Counted from the stretch's first letter, positions 7,356 to 15,326 are shown. The stretch: 24,043 bases of DNA from an uncultured Collinsella sp. (GCA_900542905.1 UQPF01000026.1:1-24043), one strand, 5' to 3'. Numbers and translations are program-made. Notes: generated by a model from the letters alone, not told the origin.

Positions 7356-7383
7356 CAGCATGCGGCCTTTGAGTCAGCATGCG
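7356..7383. repeat. Paired CAGCATGCG repeats between divergent genes
   Basis: CAGCATGCG occurs at 7356-7364 and 7375-7383 in direct orientation. Each contains the palindrome GCATGC, and their centres are 19 bases apart, close to two helical turns. The site lies between the divergent sir2 and xth genes and could be an operator. No regulator is known for it. Confidence 0.4.
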
Positions 7384-7445
7384 CGGAGCCCACCCCGCCC
7401 CTGTTGCGTTAATCTTAAGCCTGCCAACCCCGTCGAAAGGACACC

Positions 7446-8264
7446 ATGCCTCAGACTTACACCTTTGCCTCGTGGAACGTTAACGGCCTGCGCGCCGTGC
7501 TCAAAAAGGACCCGAGCTTTATTCAGATCGCGCAAGAACTCAACGTCGACATCTTGGCGCTGCAGGAGACCAAGCTGCAAGAGGGTCAGGTCGATATTGA
7601 CCTGCCTGGCTATCACCAAACCTGGAGCTACGCCGAGCGTAAAGGCTATTCGGGCACTGCGGTCTTTAGCCGCCAGGAACCGCTGCGCGTGCTGCACGCC
7701 GACGCGCTGCTACCCTACGCCGGCGAGGGCGAGGCGGCCGAGCTCGTCGCCCAAGCCGCAACCGAGGGCCGCGTCTGCGCGCTCGAGTTCGACAAGTTTT
7801 GGTTCGTGGATGTCTACACGCCCAACGCCCAAAATGAGCTCGCGCGCATCGATGTACGCATGGCCTGGGACGATGCCTATCGCGGCTTTTTGAGCGCACT
7901 TGAGCGCGAGACCGGCAAGCCCGTCGTAACCTGCGGCGACTTTAACGTGGCGCACGAGGAGATCGACCTTAAGAACCCCAAGTCCAACCGCGGCAACGCC
8001 GGTTTTTCGGACGAGGAGCGCGGCAAGTTTACCGAGCTGCTCAACGCCGGGTTTACCGATACCTGGCGCGCGGCAAACCCCGACGTCGAGGGCGTCTACA
8101 GCTGGTGGAGCTACCGCTTTAATGCCCGCAAGAACAACGCAGGCTGGCGCATCGACTACTTCCTGGTAAGCGACGCAATCGCCGACAACGTACGCGACAC
8201 CGGCATCCGCGGCGACATCTTCGGCAGCGACCACTGCCCCGTCACCCTCACGCTAGAGCTCTAG
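7446..8264 (+). CDS. xth: Exodeoxyribonuclease III (AP endonuclease, family 1)
   Basis: This DNA-repair nuclease cuts at abasic sites and degrades one strand from 3' ends, using Mg2+. All family signatures are present in the 272 residues: SWNVNGLRA (9-17), LQETKLQ with metal-binding E41, KGYSGTAVFS (66-75), VYTPNAQ, the CGDFNVAHEEIDL segment with the catalytic D and N, GWRIDYFLVS, and the final SDHCP with the catalytic D-H pair. The length is typical of the ExoA/Xth group. AAAGGA lies 4-5 bases before the ATG. It is a single gene, divergent from Sir2. A small hairpin (8275-8281 with 8289-8295) directly after the stop may end the transcript. Confidence 0.96.
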   Translation: MPQTYTFASWNVNGLRAVLKKDPSFIQIAQELNVDILALQETKLQEGQVDIDLPGYHQTWSYAERKGYSGTAVFSRQEPLRVLHADALLPYAGEGEAAELVAQAATEGRVCALEFDKFWFVDVYTPNAQNELARIDVRMAWDDAYRGFLSALERETGKPVVTCGDFNVAHEEIDLKNPKSNRGNAGFSDEERGKFTELLNAGFTDTWRAANPDVEGVYSWWSYRFNARKNNAGWRIDYFLVSDAIADNVRDTGIRGDIFGSDHCPVTLTLEL

Positions 8265-8280
8265 CCCCAAGTAATTCCTC

Positions 8281-8323
8281 TAGGGGACAGAGGAAAACAG
8301 ATCATGTGACCCCTCTCCCCCTA
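8281..8323. repeat. GGGGACAG-type imperfect palindrome after xth
   Basis: TAGGGG and AGAGG (8281-8293) pair with CCTCT and CCCCTA (8312-8323). The left arm competes with another hairpin that shares it (8275-8281 with 8289-8295). It begins 16 bases after the xth stop. It belongs to the GGGGACAG hairpins seen elsewhere in the window. Confidence 0.55.
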
Positions 8324-8329
8324 TAAGGT

Positions 8330-8388
8330 GCGGTGGAATAGTTCCTGTTTGGGCAGCAAATAGCCAAAAACGAGAACCATTCCACCGC
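8330..8388. repeat. 59-bp inverted repeat between xth and the ECF operon
   Basis: The outer arm 8330-8344 pairs with 8374-8388 (14 of 15 positions, GCGGTGGAAT core). Pairing resumes further in (GTTT with AAAC-like, GGC with GCC). It lies downstream of both convergent genes, xth and the ECF S component. It has no T tract, so it looks more like a dispersed repeat than a terminator. Confidence 0.7.
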
Positions 8389-8414
8389 AAGTTCGTGAGG
8401 GAACGCGAAATGCC

Positions 8415-9128
8415 TTACAGCCCGTATTTCACGACGACACGGTTAATGCGACGGCACCAAGGCTTGTACAAGGCAGCCAAGAACACGCAGGTCGCGAGGC
8501 CGTGTGTGATATCGAACGGCACTGCCGTGGCAAGACGTGCCATGGCACCCGCCCACGTGAGCGGTTGAACAAAACCGATAATGTCGTAGGCGTTGATCAC
8601 AACGCCGTACAGCAAACCCGAAGCAAAGCCGTAGGTCAGCAGCGCCGGCATACGCACGGTGCCATCGGCGCGATCAAAAGCGCCGGCATGCGCCAGCGCA
8701 CCGCCAACGTATCCCACGAGCCCCCAGGCATACATCTGCCACGGCGTCCACATGCCCTGCCCAAAAAAGAAATTGCTGGTCAGCGCCGCCAACGCACCGA
8801 CCATAAAACCATTGCGGCGACCAAGCGTCGCCCCCGCGATAATGGCGATGGCACTCACGGGTTTAAAGTCGGGAATGGTGCCAAACAAGATGCGCCCCGC
8901 CGCGGCCAATGCTGCCAGAACCAGCGTGGGCATAATCTGGCGCAAACCCGGACGAGATGCCTCGTAACCCGCAAAGAACAGCGCGAGCACCAGCGCCACC
9001 ACAACCAGCATGGCCAATGCTGCCTGCTCAACACCCGACAGCAACGCGGCAGCCATCACCGCCGGCACCGCCAACAACAGCGGGACCTCCAGTTTTGCAA
9101 GCAAGCGCGCGACGCGATAATCCGTCAT
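8415..9128 (-). CDS. ECF transporter substrate-binding (S) component
   Basis: This is a small integral membrane protein of 237 residues with about six hydrophobic helices. S components bind a vitamin with high affinity and hand it to the ECF T/ATPase module. The central segment (DFKPVSAIAIIAGATLGRR, then SNFFFGQGMWTPWQMYAWG) resembles the S-component group that includes cobalamin-specific CbrT, so a cobalamin-like ligand is possible but not proven. Transcribed last in the operon T - fused ATPase - S, it is probably a dedicated partner of these subunits. The ATG at 9128 follows the ATPase stop by four bases; an upstream extension to 9203 would overlap the ATPase gene. The ribosome site is weak, consistent with coupled translation. 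Confidence 0.88.
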   Translation of the reverse strand: MTDYRVARLLAKLEVPLLLAVPAVMAAALLSGVEQAALAMLVVVALVLALFFAGYEASRPGLRQIMPTLVLAALAAAGRILFGTIPDFKPVSAIAIIAGATLGRRNGFMVGALAALTSNFFFGQGMWTPWQMYAWGLVGYVGGALAHAGAFDRADGTVRMPALLTYGFASGLLYGVVINAYDIIGFVQPLTWAGAMARLATAVPFDITHGLATCVFLAALYKPWCRRINRVVVKYGL

Positions 9129-9132
9129 CCCA

Positions 9133-10776
9133 TCACGCCCTATAAAACACGTTATCGGCAAAGAAGTCGGCCGGCGGCTCCATGCAGGCAATCTCGCCGT
9201 CAAACATCATGACGACGTCGTCGGCTACCTGCTCGGCAAAGTCCAAATCGTGCGTAGCCATGATGACGGTGCCGCCAGCCTTCGCATGGTCACGCAGGGC
9301 GCGGGCGATGATGCGGCGGCTGAACAGGTCTAGACCCTTGGTGGGCTCATCGAGCAATAGCAGTTCGGGGCCGATTAGCAGCAGTTTTGCCAATGCAAGC
9401 AGTTGACGCTGCCCGCCCGAAAGATCGTACGGATGGCGTCCATCCAGACCCGACAACCCCAAGCTCGCCGCACGCTCCCGCGCCAAGTTCTCGTCATATC
9501 CGCAGGTCGAGGCCCATTCCATCAGCTCATCGCGAACCGTCTCGGCAACCAGCAATGCTTTGGGATTCTGAGGCAGCAGCGCCGCCGAGGCCGCTCCGCG
9601 CACCATGCGGCCGCGCTGCAGCTTGGCGGTCTTCGCCAGCACCGAGAGCATCGTCGACTTGCCGCAGCCGTTACCGCCAACAACCGCATGCACCGCACCG
9701 GCCGAAAACGACGCATCGAGCCCACGCAACACCCAGCCGGACGCTCGATCGTAGCGAAACCAGCCTTCCGACAGGGTGGTAGCCGACCCGCCGTGCATTT
9801 TTTGGAGTATTCTGCTTCCATCCGTGCGCGAGAAGGCTTCCGAGCCGTTCTCGAGCGACGTTTGCGCCACAAATTCGGACGATTTGTCCAATTCCGAACT
9901 TTTTTTCGCGCTCGATACGTCCCCGGGCGGCTCCAGAGAACCCAAATTGTCCTCACGCCTGCTGAATACTCCGTTTTTTGCACATCGGATGGCACCCCAC
10001 CCCAACATGTCATCGGAAAACAGCGATTCTCGGCGTCCCAAAGAAGACATATCCGCCACCTCGCGCACGCGACCGCCCTCAATCCGGTACGTACACGTCG
10101 CATACTCGAGCATCGGCCGCGGCTGATGCGTCGCCACAACAACCGTGCAGCCCAGCTCGCGATTCACACGAAACAGCGCGTGCAGGAAATTCTTCTCCGC
10201 AACCGGATCAAGCTGAGACGTGGGCTCGTCGAGCAGCAGCACGCGCGGGCGCAACGCCAGAACGGCCGCCAACGACAGCAACTGTTTGCGACCACCCGAA
10301 AGCGTGTCAGTATCGCGGTGAAGCCAATCTTCCAGCCCAAAGAAATAGCTGGTCTCAGCTACGCGACGGCGCATCTCATCACGTGCTAGCCCCAAGTTTT
10401 CCAGGCCAAACGCCATCTCGTGCCACACGGTTTCGCACACGATCTGGTTCTCGGGATCCTGGAACACATAGCCCACGCGCTCCGCCGATGCCCGTACGTC
10501 CATGTCGGCAACGCTCTCGCCCAGCACGCTCAGTTCGCCAGTGCGCTCGCCCGCTGGAGCGATCTCGGGCTTGAGCAGCAACAGCAGCGTCGACTTGCCC
10601 GAACCGGTACCGCCAACAAGCAGTGCAAACGCACCTTGGAAAACACGCCAATCAAGCCCCTCGAGCACCGGTGCCTCGGCCCCGGGATAGGCAAAACTAA
10701 GGCCCTGCGCCTCAATCGCCGGCGCGGCCGAGCCATATGCCACACCCGCCGCCGAGCTCCTATCAAACCGAGCCAT
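9133..10776 (-). CDS. Fused double ATPase of an ECF transporter (EcfA-EcfA')
   Basis: Two complete ABC ATPase domains share one 547-residue chain and power the ECF transporter at the inner membrane face. Domain 1: Walker A GGTGSGKS (55-62), Q106, LSGG (159-162), LLLDEP (180-185), H217. Domain 2: GGNGCGKS (367-374), Q403, LSGG (452-455), LLLLDEP (472-478), H509. Most ECF systems use two separate ATPases; fusions occur. Residues 265-328 of the interdomain linker are encoded exactly by a palindromic repeat element (9794-9982) that is more AT-rich than the gene and reads through in frame. The residues are Ser/Glu/Lys-rich and probably unstructured. The start codon overlaps the T-component stop (TGATG), so translation is coupled. 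Confidence 0.94.
   Translation of the reverse strand: MARFDRSSAAGVAYGSAAPAIEAQGLSFAYPGAEAPVLEGLDWRVFQGAFALLVGGTGSGKSTLLLLLKPEIAPAGERTGELSVLGESVADMDVRASAERVGYVFQDPENQIVCETVWHEMAFGLENLGLARDEMRRRVAETSYFFGLEDWLHRDTDTLSGGRKQLLSLAAVLALRPRVLLLDEPTSQLDPVAEKNFLHALFRVNRELGCTVVVATHQPRPMLEYATCTYRIEGGRVREVADMSSLGRRESLFSDDMLGWGAIRCAKNGVFSRREDNLGSLEPPGDVSSAKKSSELDKSSEFVAQTSLENGSEAFSRTDGSRILQKMHGGSATTLSEGWFRYDRASGWVLRGLDASFSAGAVHAVVGGNGCGKSTMLSVLAKTAKLQRGRMVRGAASAALLPQNPKALLVAETVRDELMEWASTCGYDENLARERAASLGLSGLDGRHPYDLSGGQRQLLALAKLLLIGPELLLLDEPTKGLDLFSRRIIARALRDHAKAGGTVIMATHDLDFAEQVADDVVMMFDGEIACMEPPADFFADNVFYRA
9794..9982 (-). repeat. 189-bp in-frame palindromic element inside the ECF ATPase gene
   Basis: The element is bounded by 22-base inverted ends (9794-9815 and 9961-9982). 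These share TGCA, a homopolymer A or T run, GGAGTATTC and GC. Its centre also pairs (AATTGGAC with GTCCgAATT, around 9876-9898), as do intermediate segments (TCGAGCG with CGCTCGA). The length, 189, is divisible by three, so the host frame stays open through 63 codons. Base composition differs from the flanking gene, with A and T runs. It falls exactly between the two ABC domains. I infer a MITE- or RPE-like insertion domesticated as linker. Confidence 0.75.
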
Positions 10777-11654
10777 CAGCCAAACCTCTTCTCATCAATC
10801 GCGTGCAACGTGCAAGGCAGCACCATCCAGGCAGCGTACACGACATAACCCGGCCACGGCGCCGGCACCGAGAGCTGCGGATAAAACGAATACTGCGTCG
10901 TCGCGGTCCACGCCACTGCCACCGTGGCCACGCCAAACAGCGCAAGCCCAACCAGCGCGGCAACGTCGCTGCGCCCCAGTCGATACCGCGCATACGTCGT
11001 ACGACGCGTCGCGGCACCCCACCCGCGCGAGCGCATCGCGTCCGCGCGCTCCAGCGAATCTTCCATGCCCCAGCCCATCAACACACTCGATGCCCGCAGG
11101 CGCGAGCGCACGGGGTCGGCCGGCGCGCGGCCCGGCACATCAATCGCATCTTGCACCGCCAGCACCGTGCGGCCGCGGCGCAAAAACTGTGGAATAAGCC
11201 GCATGCACATCGAGATCATGAGCGCGATCACCGGCGCGGCGTTACCCAGCAGCGCGAGTACCTTGTCGTATTCGAGCATCGACGCCGCGGCCTCAAACCA
11301 CAGCACGCTCGCCACAAACAGCCCACCCATGCACAGGCCGTATACCATGCTTTCCAGATACACCGCGCGCATGCCAATACGGAACAGTTCCGTCGAACCC
11401 GAAGCGCTAAACAGCGGATTGACCAGCGCGATAATCAAAATCACCGGCAGCTGCCAGCGAAGTGCGCCCAGCGTGCGGGCAGCCCCACGCGTCGCAAATC
11501 CATACGCCAGCCCGCCCGCAAGCGACAGCGCGATCAGCACCGGTTGCATCGAGAACATGGTGAGCCCCAGCGTCAGCACCATGTAGAGGGCCGGCACAGC
11601 CGGATGCGACATCGAGAACGCCGCGACGGGCTCGCCGCCAAACTCCTCTCGCAT
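10776..11654 (-). CDS. ecfT: ECF transporter transmembrane (T) component
   Basis: EcfT is the membrane scaffold that links the S component to the ATPases. The protein (292 residues from 11654) has hydrophobic helices from about residue 16 (HPAVPALYMVLTLGLT) and two near the C-terminus. It carries the cytoplasmic coupling signature ADAMRSRGWG, the Ala-Arg-Gly motif that docks into the ATPase. An open frame extends up to 11834, but a likely promoter (11803-11830) lies inside that extension and the extra residues are basic and unconserved. I therefore chose the ATG at 11654; a GTG at 11669 after AGGGG is an equally possible start. It is first in the operon and its TGA overlaps the ATPase ATG by one base. 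Confidence 0.88.
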   Translation of the reverse strand: MREEFGGEPVAAFSMSHPAVPALYMVLTLGLTMFSMQPVLIALSLAGGLAYGFATRGAARTLGALRWQLPVILIIALVNPLFSASGSTELFRIGMRAVYLESMVYGLCMGGLFVASVLWFEAAASMLEYDKVLALLGNAAPVIALMISMCMRLIPQFLRRGRTVLAVQDAIDVPGRAPADPVRSRLRASSVLMGWGMEDSLERADAMRSRGWGAATRRTTYARYRLGRSDVAALVGLALFGVATVAVAWTATTQYSFYPQLSVPAPWPGYVVYAAWMVLPCTLHAIDEKRFG

Positions 11655-11802
11655 GTTGTCCACGGGCACCCCCGTCCCCTCGCTCAAACGACAGCTCCGC
11701 AGCACCGCCAACGCTGCACGCAAGCAGCGCAAACGCCACGCCGGCGGCGCAAGCCTCAACCGCCGCAATCCAATCGTTACGCGCTCATCATATGCCTGCG
11801 GT

Positions 11803-11830
11803 ATCATATTGCGCCGTGTATCGTTTCCAA
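11803..11830 (-). promoter_or_regulatory. Probable promoter of the ECF operon
   Basis: Read leftward, TTGGAA (11825-11830) and TATGAT (11803-11808) are 16 bases apart (17 if CTTGGA is used). It lies between the divergent ecfT and glmU genes and would give a leader of about 140 bases. I see no clear cobalamin or other riboswitch in that leader. Confidence 0.5.
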
Positions 11831-11862
11831 GCACACGTCTCTATAACGTAACAGGAGATCAC

Positions 11863-13275
11863 ATGGACGCAACCGCAATTATCCTCGCCGCCGGCGAGGG
11901 CACCCGCATGAAGTCGAACCACTGCAAGGTTTCGCACAAGATCCTGGGCAAGCCCATGGTTCAGTGGATCGTCGACGCCACCATCAAGGCCGGCTGCAGC
12001 CGCGTCGTGGTCGTCATCGGCAGCCACGCCGACGAGATGCGCGCCCTCATCGACGGCGCCTACGCCAACAGCGCCACCAAGGTCGAGTGCGTCGAGCAGA
12101 CCGAGCGCCTGGGCACCGGCCACGCCGTGAAGGTCGCGCTCGAGGCCTGCGGCATCACGCAAGGCCCCGTCGTCGTGCTCAACGGCGACTTGCCGCTCAT
12201 CACCGCCGACACCGTCGCCAAGTTCGCGCAGACCGTCGCCACCGGCGAGCTCGCCTGCACCGTCATGACCATGACCCCGCCCGACCCCTTTGGCTACGGC
12301 CGCATCAAGCTGGGCGCCGACGGCCAGATCGAGCGCATCATCGAGCAGAAGGACTGCACGCCCGAGCAGGCCGCCACGCTGCTGGAGTGCAACGCCGGCT
12401 GCTACGCCTTTGACGGCGCGCAGCTCGCCGCCCACATTAACGAGATCGGCAACGACAACGCGCAGTCCGAGTACTACCTGCCCGACATGCTCGAAATCCT
12501 CAAGGGTCACGGCCAGGTGGTCTCCATCTTCCACTGCGACGACTACCGCGACGGCCTGGGCGTCAACAGCCGCATTCAGCTCGCGCAGCTCACCGCCATC
12601 GCGCGCGACCGCATCAACGAGCACTGGATGGCCGAGGGCGTCACGTTCATCGATCCCACGCAGGCCTGGATCGGTCCCGATGCCGTCATCGGCCGCGACA
12701 CCGTCGTGTGGCCGCAGACGCACCTGATCGGCCACGTCACCGTGGGCGAGGAGTGCCAGCTCGGCCCCAACAGCCGCCTCACCGACACCACCGTCGGCAG
12801 CGGCTGCACCATCGATGAAACCATCGCCGTCGAGGCCGTCATCGAGAACGGCGTCGACTGCGGCCCGCGCGCCTACCTGCGCCCGGGCACCCATATGCTC
12901 GATGGCTCCAAGGCCGGCACGCACGTGGAGATCAAGAAGTCCACGATCGGCGAGGGCTCCAAGGTGCCGCACCTGTCCTACATCGGCGATACCACCATGG
13001 GCTCCGGCGTCAACGTGGGCGCAGGCTCCATCACCTGCAACTACGACGGCGTGCACAAGCACAAGACCGTCATCGGCAACGATGCCTTCATCGGCTCCGA
13101 CACCATGATGGTCGCGCCCGCCCAGATCGGCGACGGCGCGCTCGTGGCCGCCGGCTCCGTCATCACCGAGCCAGTCCCGGCCGACGCACTTGGCCTGGGT
13201 CGTGCCCGTCAGGTAAACATTGAGGGCTGGGCCGCCGATTATCGCCGCCGTCTGCACGAGGACGACGAGGTATAA
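11863..13275 (+). CDS. glmU: Bifunctional GlmU (GlcNAc-1-P uridyltransferase / GlcN-1-P acetyltransferase)
   Basis: GlmU makes UDP-GlcNAc for peptidoglycan: the C-terminal half acetylates glucosamine-1-phosphate with acetyl-CoA, then the N-terminal half adds UMP from UTP. The 470 residues contain the pyrophosphorylase signature LAAGEGTRMKS (8-18), LGTGHAV, NGDLPL and the FGYGR loop. From about residue 255 hexapeptide repeats form a left-handed beta helix, with YLRPG, HVEIKKS, VGAGSITCNYDG and KHKTVIGNDAFIGS of the acetyl-CoA site. The ATG at 11863 has AGGAG 5 bases upstream; an open frame back to 11653 is not coding. It has its own terminator at 13293-13326, so transcription into prs is probably limited. 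The glmU-prs-pth order is conserved in many Gram-positive bacteria. Confidence 0.97.
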   Translation: MDATAIILAAGEGTRMKSNHCKVSHKILGKPMVQWIVDATIKAGCSRVVVVIGSHADEMRALIDGAYANSATKVECVEQTERLGTGHAVKVALEACGITQGPVVVLNGDLPLITADTVAKFAQTVATGELACTVMTMTPPDPFGYGRIKLGADGQIERIIEQKDCTPEQAATLLECNAGCYAFDGAQLAAHINEIGNDNAQSEYYLPDMLEILKGHGQVVSIFHCDDYRDGLGVNSRIQLAQLTAIARDRINEHWMAEGVTFIDPTQAWIGPDAVIGRDTVVWPQTHLIGHVTVGEECQLGPNSRLTDTTVGSGCTIDETIAVEAVIENGVDCGPRAYLRPGTHMLDGSKAGTHVEIKKSTIGEGSKVPHLSYIGDTTMGSGVNVGAGSITCNYDGVHKHKTVIGNDAFIGSDTMMVAPAQIGDGALVAAGSVITEPVPADALGLGRARQVNIEGWAADYRRRLHEDDEV

Positions 13276-13292
13276 CGTTTTACCAAGCATCT

Positions 13293-13326
13293 AAGGAGCT
13301 GTTCCCATGGGGGCGGCTCCTTTTTT
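13293..13326 (+). terminator. Intrinsic terminator of glmU
   Basis: AAGGAGC (13293-13299) pairs with GCTCCTT (13315-13322) and is followed directly by a six-T run. It starts 18 bases after the glmU stop. Confidence 0.85.
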
Positions 13327-13417
13327 CTATCGTGACCTGCGCGACAGGATGAGTGGTCGGTTCGTGTCCGTTGACGGTAAAGACGTTATCAAGACCCGAT
13401 TAACCCCGTCGCGCGGT

Positions 13418-13423
13418 TACAAT
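13418..13423 (+). promoter_or_regulatory. Possible -10 element of prs
   Basis: TACAAT lies 45 bases before the prs ATG, after the glmU terminator, so prs needs a promoter in this gap. No good -35 is visible at 16-18 bases. Confidence 0.35.
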
Positions 13424-13467
13424 GCAACAAGGCATCTATATGGCATTCGATATAAAGGAGAAGGGTA

Positions 13468-14454
13468 ATGCCGATTAATGATCCCGAGAAGTCGGAGAAT
13501 ATGCGCAAGTCCATCCGCGTGTATTCCGGTTCCTCCAACCGTCCCCTCGCTCAGAAGATCGCTGAGTACCTTGGGGTCGAGCTTTCGGGCCTTACGCTAA
13601 AGCAGTTCGCCAACGGTGAGATTTACGCCCGCTACGACGAGACCGTCCGCGGCGCCGACGTCTTCCTGATTCAGTCCGTGGCCGGCGGCAACGTCAATGA
13701 CATGCTCATGGAGCTGCTCATCGCCACCGACGCTGCCAAGCGCGCATCCGCCCGCTCCATCACCGCCGTTATCACCCACTACGGCTATGCCCGCCAGGAC
13801 CGCAAGGCCGGCCCGCGCGAGCCCATCACCGCCCGCCTCGTCGCCAACCTGCTCGAGCGCGCCGGCGTCAACCGCATCATCACCCTCGACCTGCACCAGG
13901 GCCAGATTCAGGGCTTCTTCGATATCCCGGTTAACCACCTGTCCGCGCTGCCGCTGTTTGGCCAGTACTACAACGACATGCACTTCGACACCGACAACCT
14001 GGTTGTCGTCTCCCCCGATGTGGGCCGCGCCAAGGCCGCCAAGAAGCTGTCCGACATGCTCGGCTGCGACCTGGCCATCGCCCACAAGGGCCGTCCGCGC
14101 CACAACGCCGCCGAGGTCATGGGCATCATCGGTGACATCAAGGGCAAGACCTGCATCATCAACGACGACATGATCGACACCGCAGGCACCCTGTGCGCCA
14201 ACGTCAAGGAGCTCAAGGCTATGGGCGCCGGCGACATCTACGTATGCGCCACCCACGGCATCTTCTCCGGTCCGGCCATCGAGCGTCTGAACGACGCCCC
14301 GATCGTCGAGTGCCTCGTCACCGACGCCATTCCCGTCGAGGTCGGCGGCAAGATCAAGACCATCTCGGTCGCCGAGGAGTTCGCTCAGGCCATCTCCGCC
14401 GTTTACCACGAGGAGCCCGTCTCCACGCTCGTCGGCGGCGACTTCGCACTGTAG
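13468..14454 (+). CDS. prs: Ribose-phosphate pyrophosphokinase (PRPP synthetase)
   Basis: The enzyme transfers pyrophosphate from ATP to ribose-5-phosphate, giving PRPP for nucleotides, histidine, tryptophan and NAD. The 328 residues have all class I motifs: FANGEIYARYDE, YGYARQDRKAGPREPIT (ATP flap), DLHQGQIQGFFDIP (metal and ATP), VVVSPDVGRAKAAKKL, and the PRPP loop INDDMIDTAGTL. The N-terminus is about ten residues longer than usual (MPINDPEKSENMRKS). The ATG at 13468 has AAAGGAG 7 bases upstream, which supports this longer start over the ATG at 13501. The downstream gap contains a 105-bp hairpin repeat and then a small terminator. Confidence 0.97.
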   Translation: MPINDPEKSENMRKSIRVYSGSSNRPLAQKIAEYLGVELSGLTLKQFANGEIYARYDETVRGADVFLIQSVAGGNVNDMLMELLIATDAAKRASARSITAVITHYGYARQDRKAGPREPITARLVANLLERAGVNRIITLDLHQGQIQGFFDIPVNHLSALPLFGQYYNDMHFDTDNLVVVSPDVGRAKAAKKLSDMLGCDLAIAHKGRPRHNAAEVMGIIGDIKGKTCIINDDMIDTAGTLCANVKELKAMGAGDIYVCATHGIFSGPAIERLNDAPIVECLVTDAIPVEVGGKIKTISVAEEFAQAISAVYHEEPVSTLVGGDFAL

Positions 14455-14477
14455 TCGCTCGACCCTCGCATCCCTCC

Positions 14478-14582
14478 GGAAGCCCCGGACACGCCTGCGG
14501 GGTTATCACGCGAACGTCCTCGCCGCTTTGCGGCTGCGGGATGTTCGCTTTGATAACCCCTCCCGGCGTGTCCGGGGCTTCC
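14478..14582. repeat. 105-bp near-perfect long hairpin between prs and pth
   Basis: The left arm begins at 14478 and pairs with the right arm ending at 14582. An 18-bp outer stem is perfect (GGAAGCCCCGGACACGCC). After a small internal loop, GGGGTTATCA pairs with TGATAACCCC, and GCGAAC with GTTCGC. The apex carries its own hairpin, GCCGC-TTT-GCGGC (14522-14534). There is no T tract and no gene. It is too large and too well conserved between its arms for a normal terminator. Confidence 0.9.
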
Positions 14583-14583
14583 T

Positions 14584-14606
14584 GCTGTCTCGGGGCAGCT
14601 GTTTTC
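14584..14606 (+). terminator. Probable terminator of prs
   Basis: GCTGTC (14584-14589) pairs with GGCAGC (14594-14599) around a TCGG tetraloop and is followed by TGTTTTC. It lies right after the 105-bp hairpin. The T tract is short. Confidence 0.55.
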
Positions 14607-14696
14607 TGAAATGACTTTGCTGCAACCTTTCCTCGCCTTCAGCGGGCGTGGTAGCCTTTGTCGTTGATTGAACTTTTGTGTAACGAAAGGATGAAC

Positions 14697-15326
14697 ATGG
14701 CAGCTGCACAGCCGCTTAAGATTCGCATGGTTGCCGGACTTGGCAACCCTGGCGAGGAGTATGCCGAGACCCGTCACAACGCTGGTTTCAAAGCAATCGA
14801 CGAGCTGGCCCGTCAGGCCGGCGTCACGTACTGGAAAAACCAAGCAGGCGCCGAGGTCGCGCTCATCAACATCAACGATCCCGAGGAAGAGGGCGGCAAG
14901 CGCCAGATTGTACTGGTCAAGCCGCAGTCGTACATGAACACCTCGGGCGGGCCCATCTCCAAACTCTGCCGCGAGTACAAGATCAAGGCCGAGGAGCTGC
15001 TCGTCATCCACGACGAGCTCGATATTCCCGCCGGCGACGTGCGTGTTAAGGTGGGCGGCGGCCATGCCGGTCACAACGGCCTGCGTTCCATCATCGACAA
15101 GATGGGCAGCCGCGACTTCAGCCGCATCCGCACCGGCATCGGCAACCCTCCCGGCAAGATGGCCGTCGCCGACTACGTGCTCAAGCAGCTGCGCGCCCGC
15201 GAGGCCGAGGATTTCCAGGACACCTGCGCCCGCGCGGCCGACGCCGCCGGCCTGGCGATCGCGCACGGCGTGGTCTATGCCCGCGACCATGTCAACGGCG
15301 CCGCTTCCGCCAACGGCAAGCACTAG
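14697..15326 (+). CDS. pth: Peptidyl-tRNA hydrolase
   Basis: Pth frees tRNAs from peptides dropped during translation and is essential in most bacteria. The 209 residues show the family pattern: MVAGLGNPGEEYAETRHNAGF with the catalytic histidine in RHN, KPQSYMNTSGGPI, HDELDIPAGDVRVKVGGGHAGHNGLRS with the catalytic Asp, and IGNPPGKMAVADYVL. The ATG at 14697 was chosen because AAAGG lies 6 bases upstream; ATG 14691 would abut it. The C-terminal tail (ARDHVNGAASANGKH) is slightly longer than in E. coli Pth. It is followed by a strong terminator that is itself inside a TIR-bounded element. Confidence 0.97.
   Translation: MAAAQPLKIRMVAGLGNPGEEYAETRHNAGFKAIDELARQAGVTYWKNQAGAEVALININDPEEEGGKRQIVLVKPQSYMNTSGGPISKLCREYKIKAEELLVIHDELDIPAGDVRVKVGGGHAGHNGLRSIIDKMGSRDFSRIRTGIGNPPGKMAVADYVLKQLRAREAEDFQDTCARAADAAGLAIAHGVVYARDHVNGAASANGKH

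Noticed and set aside
14403..15323. Leftward open frame of 306 codons through the 105-bp hairpin
   Set aside because: It is antisense to pth and prs and its middle is only the translated hairpin.
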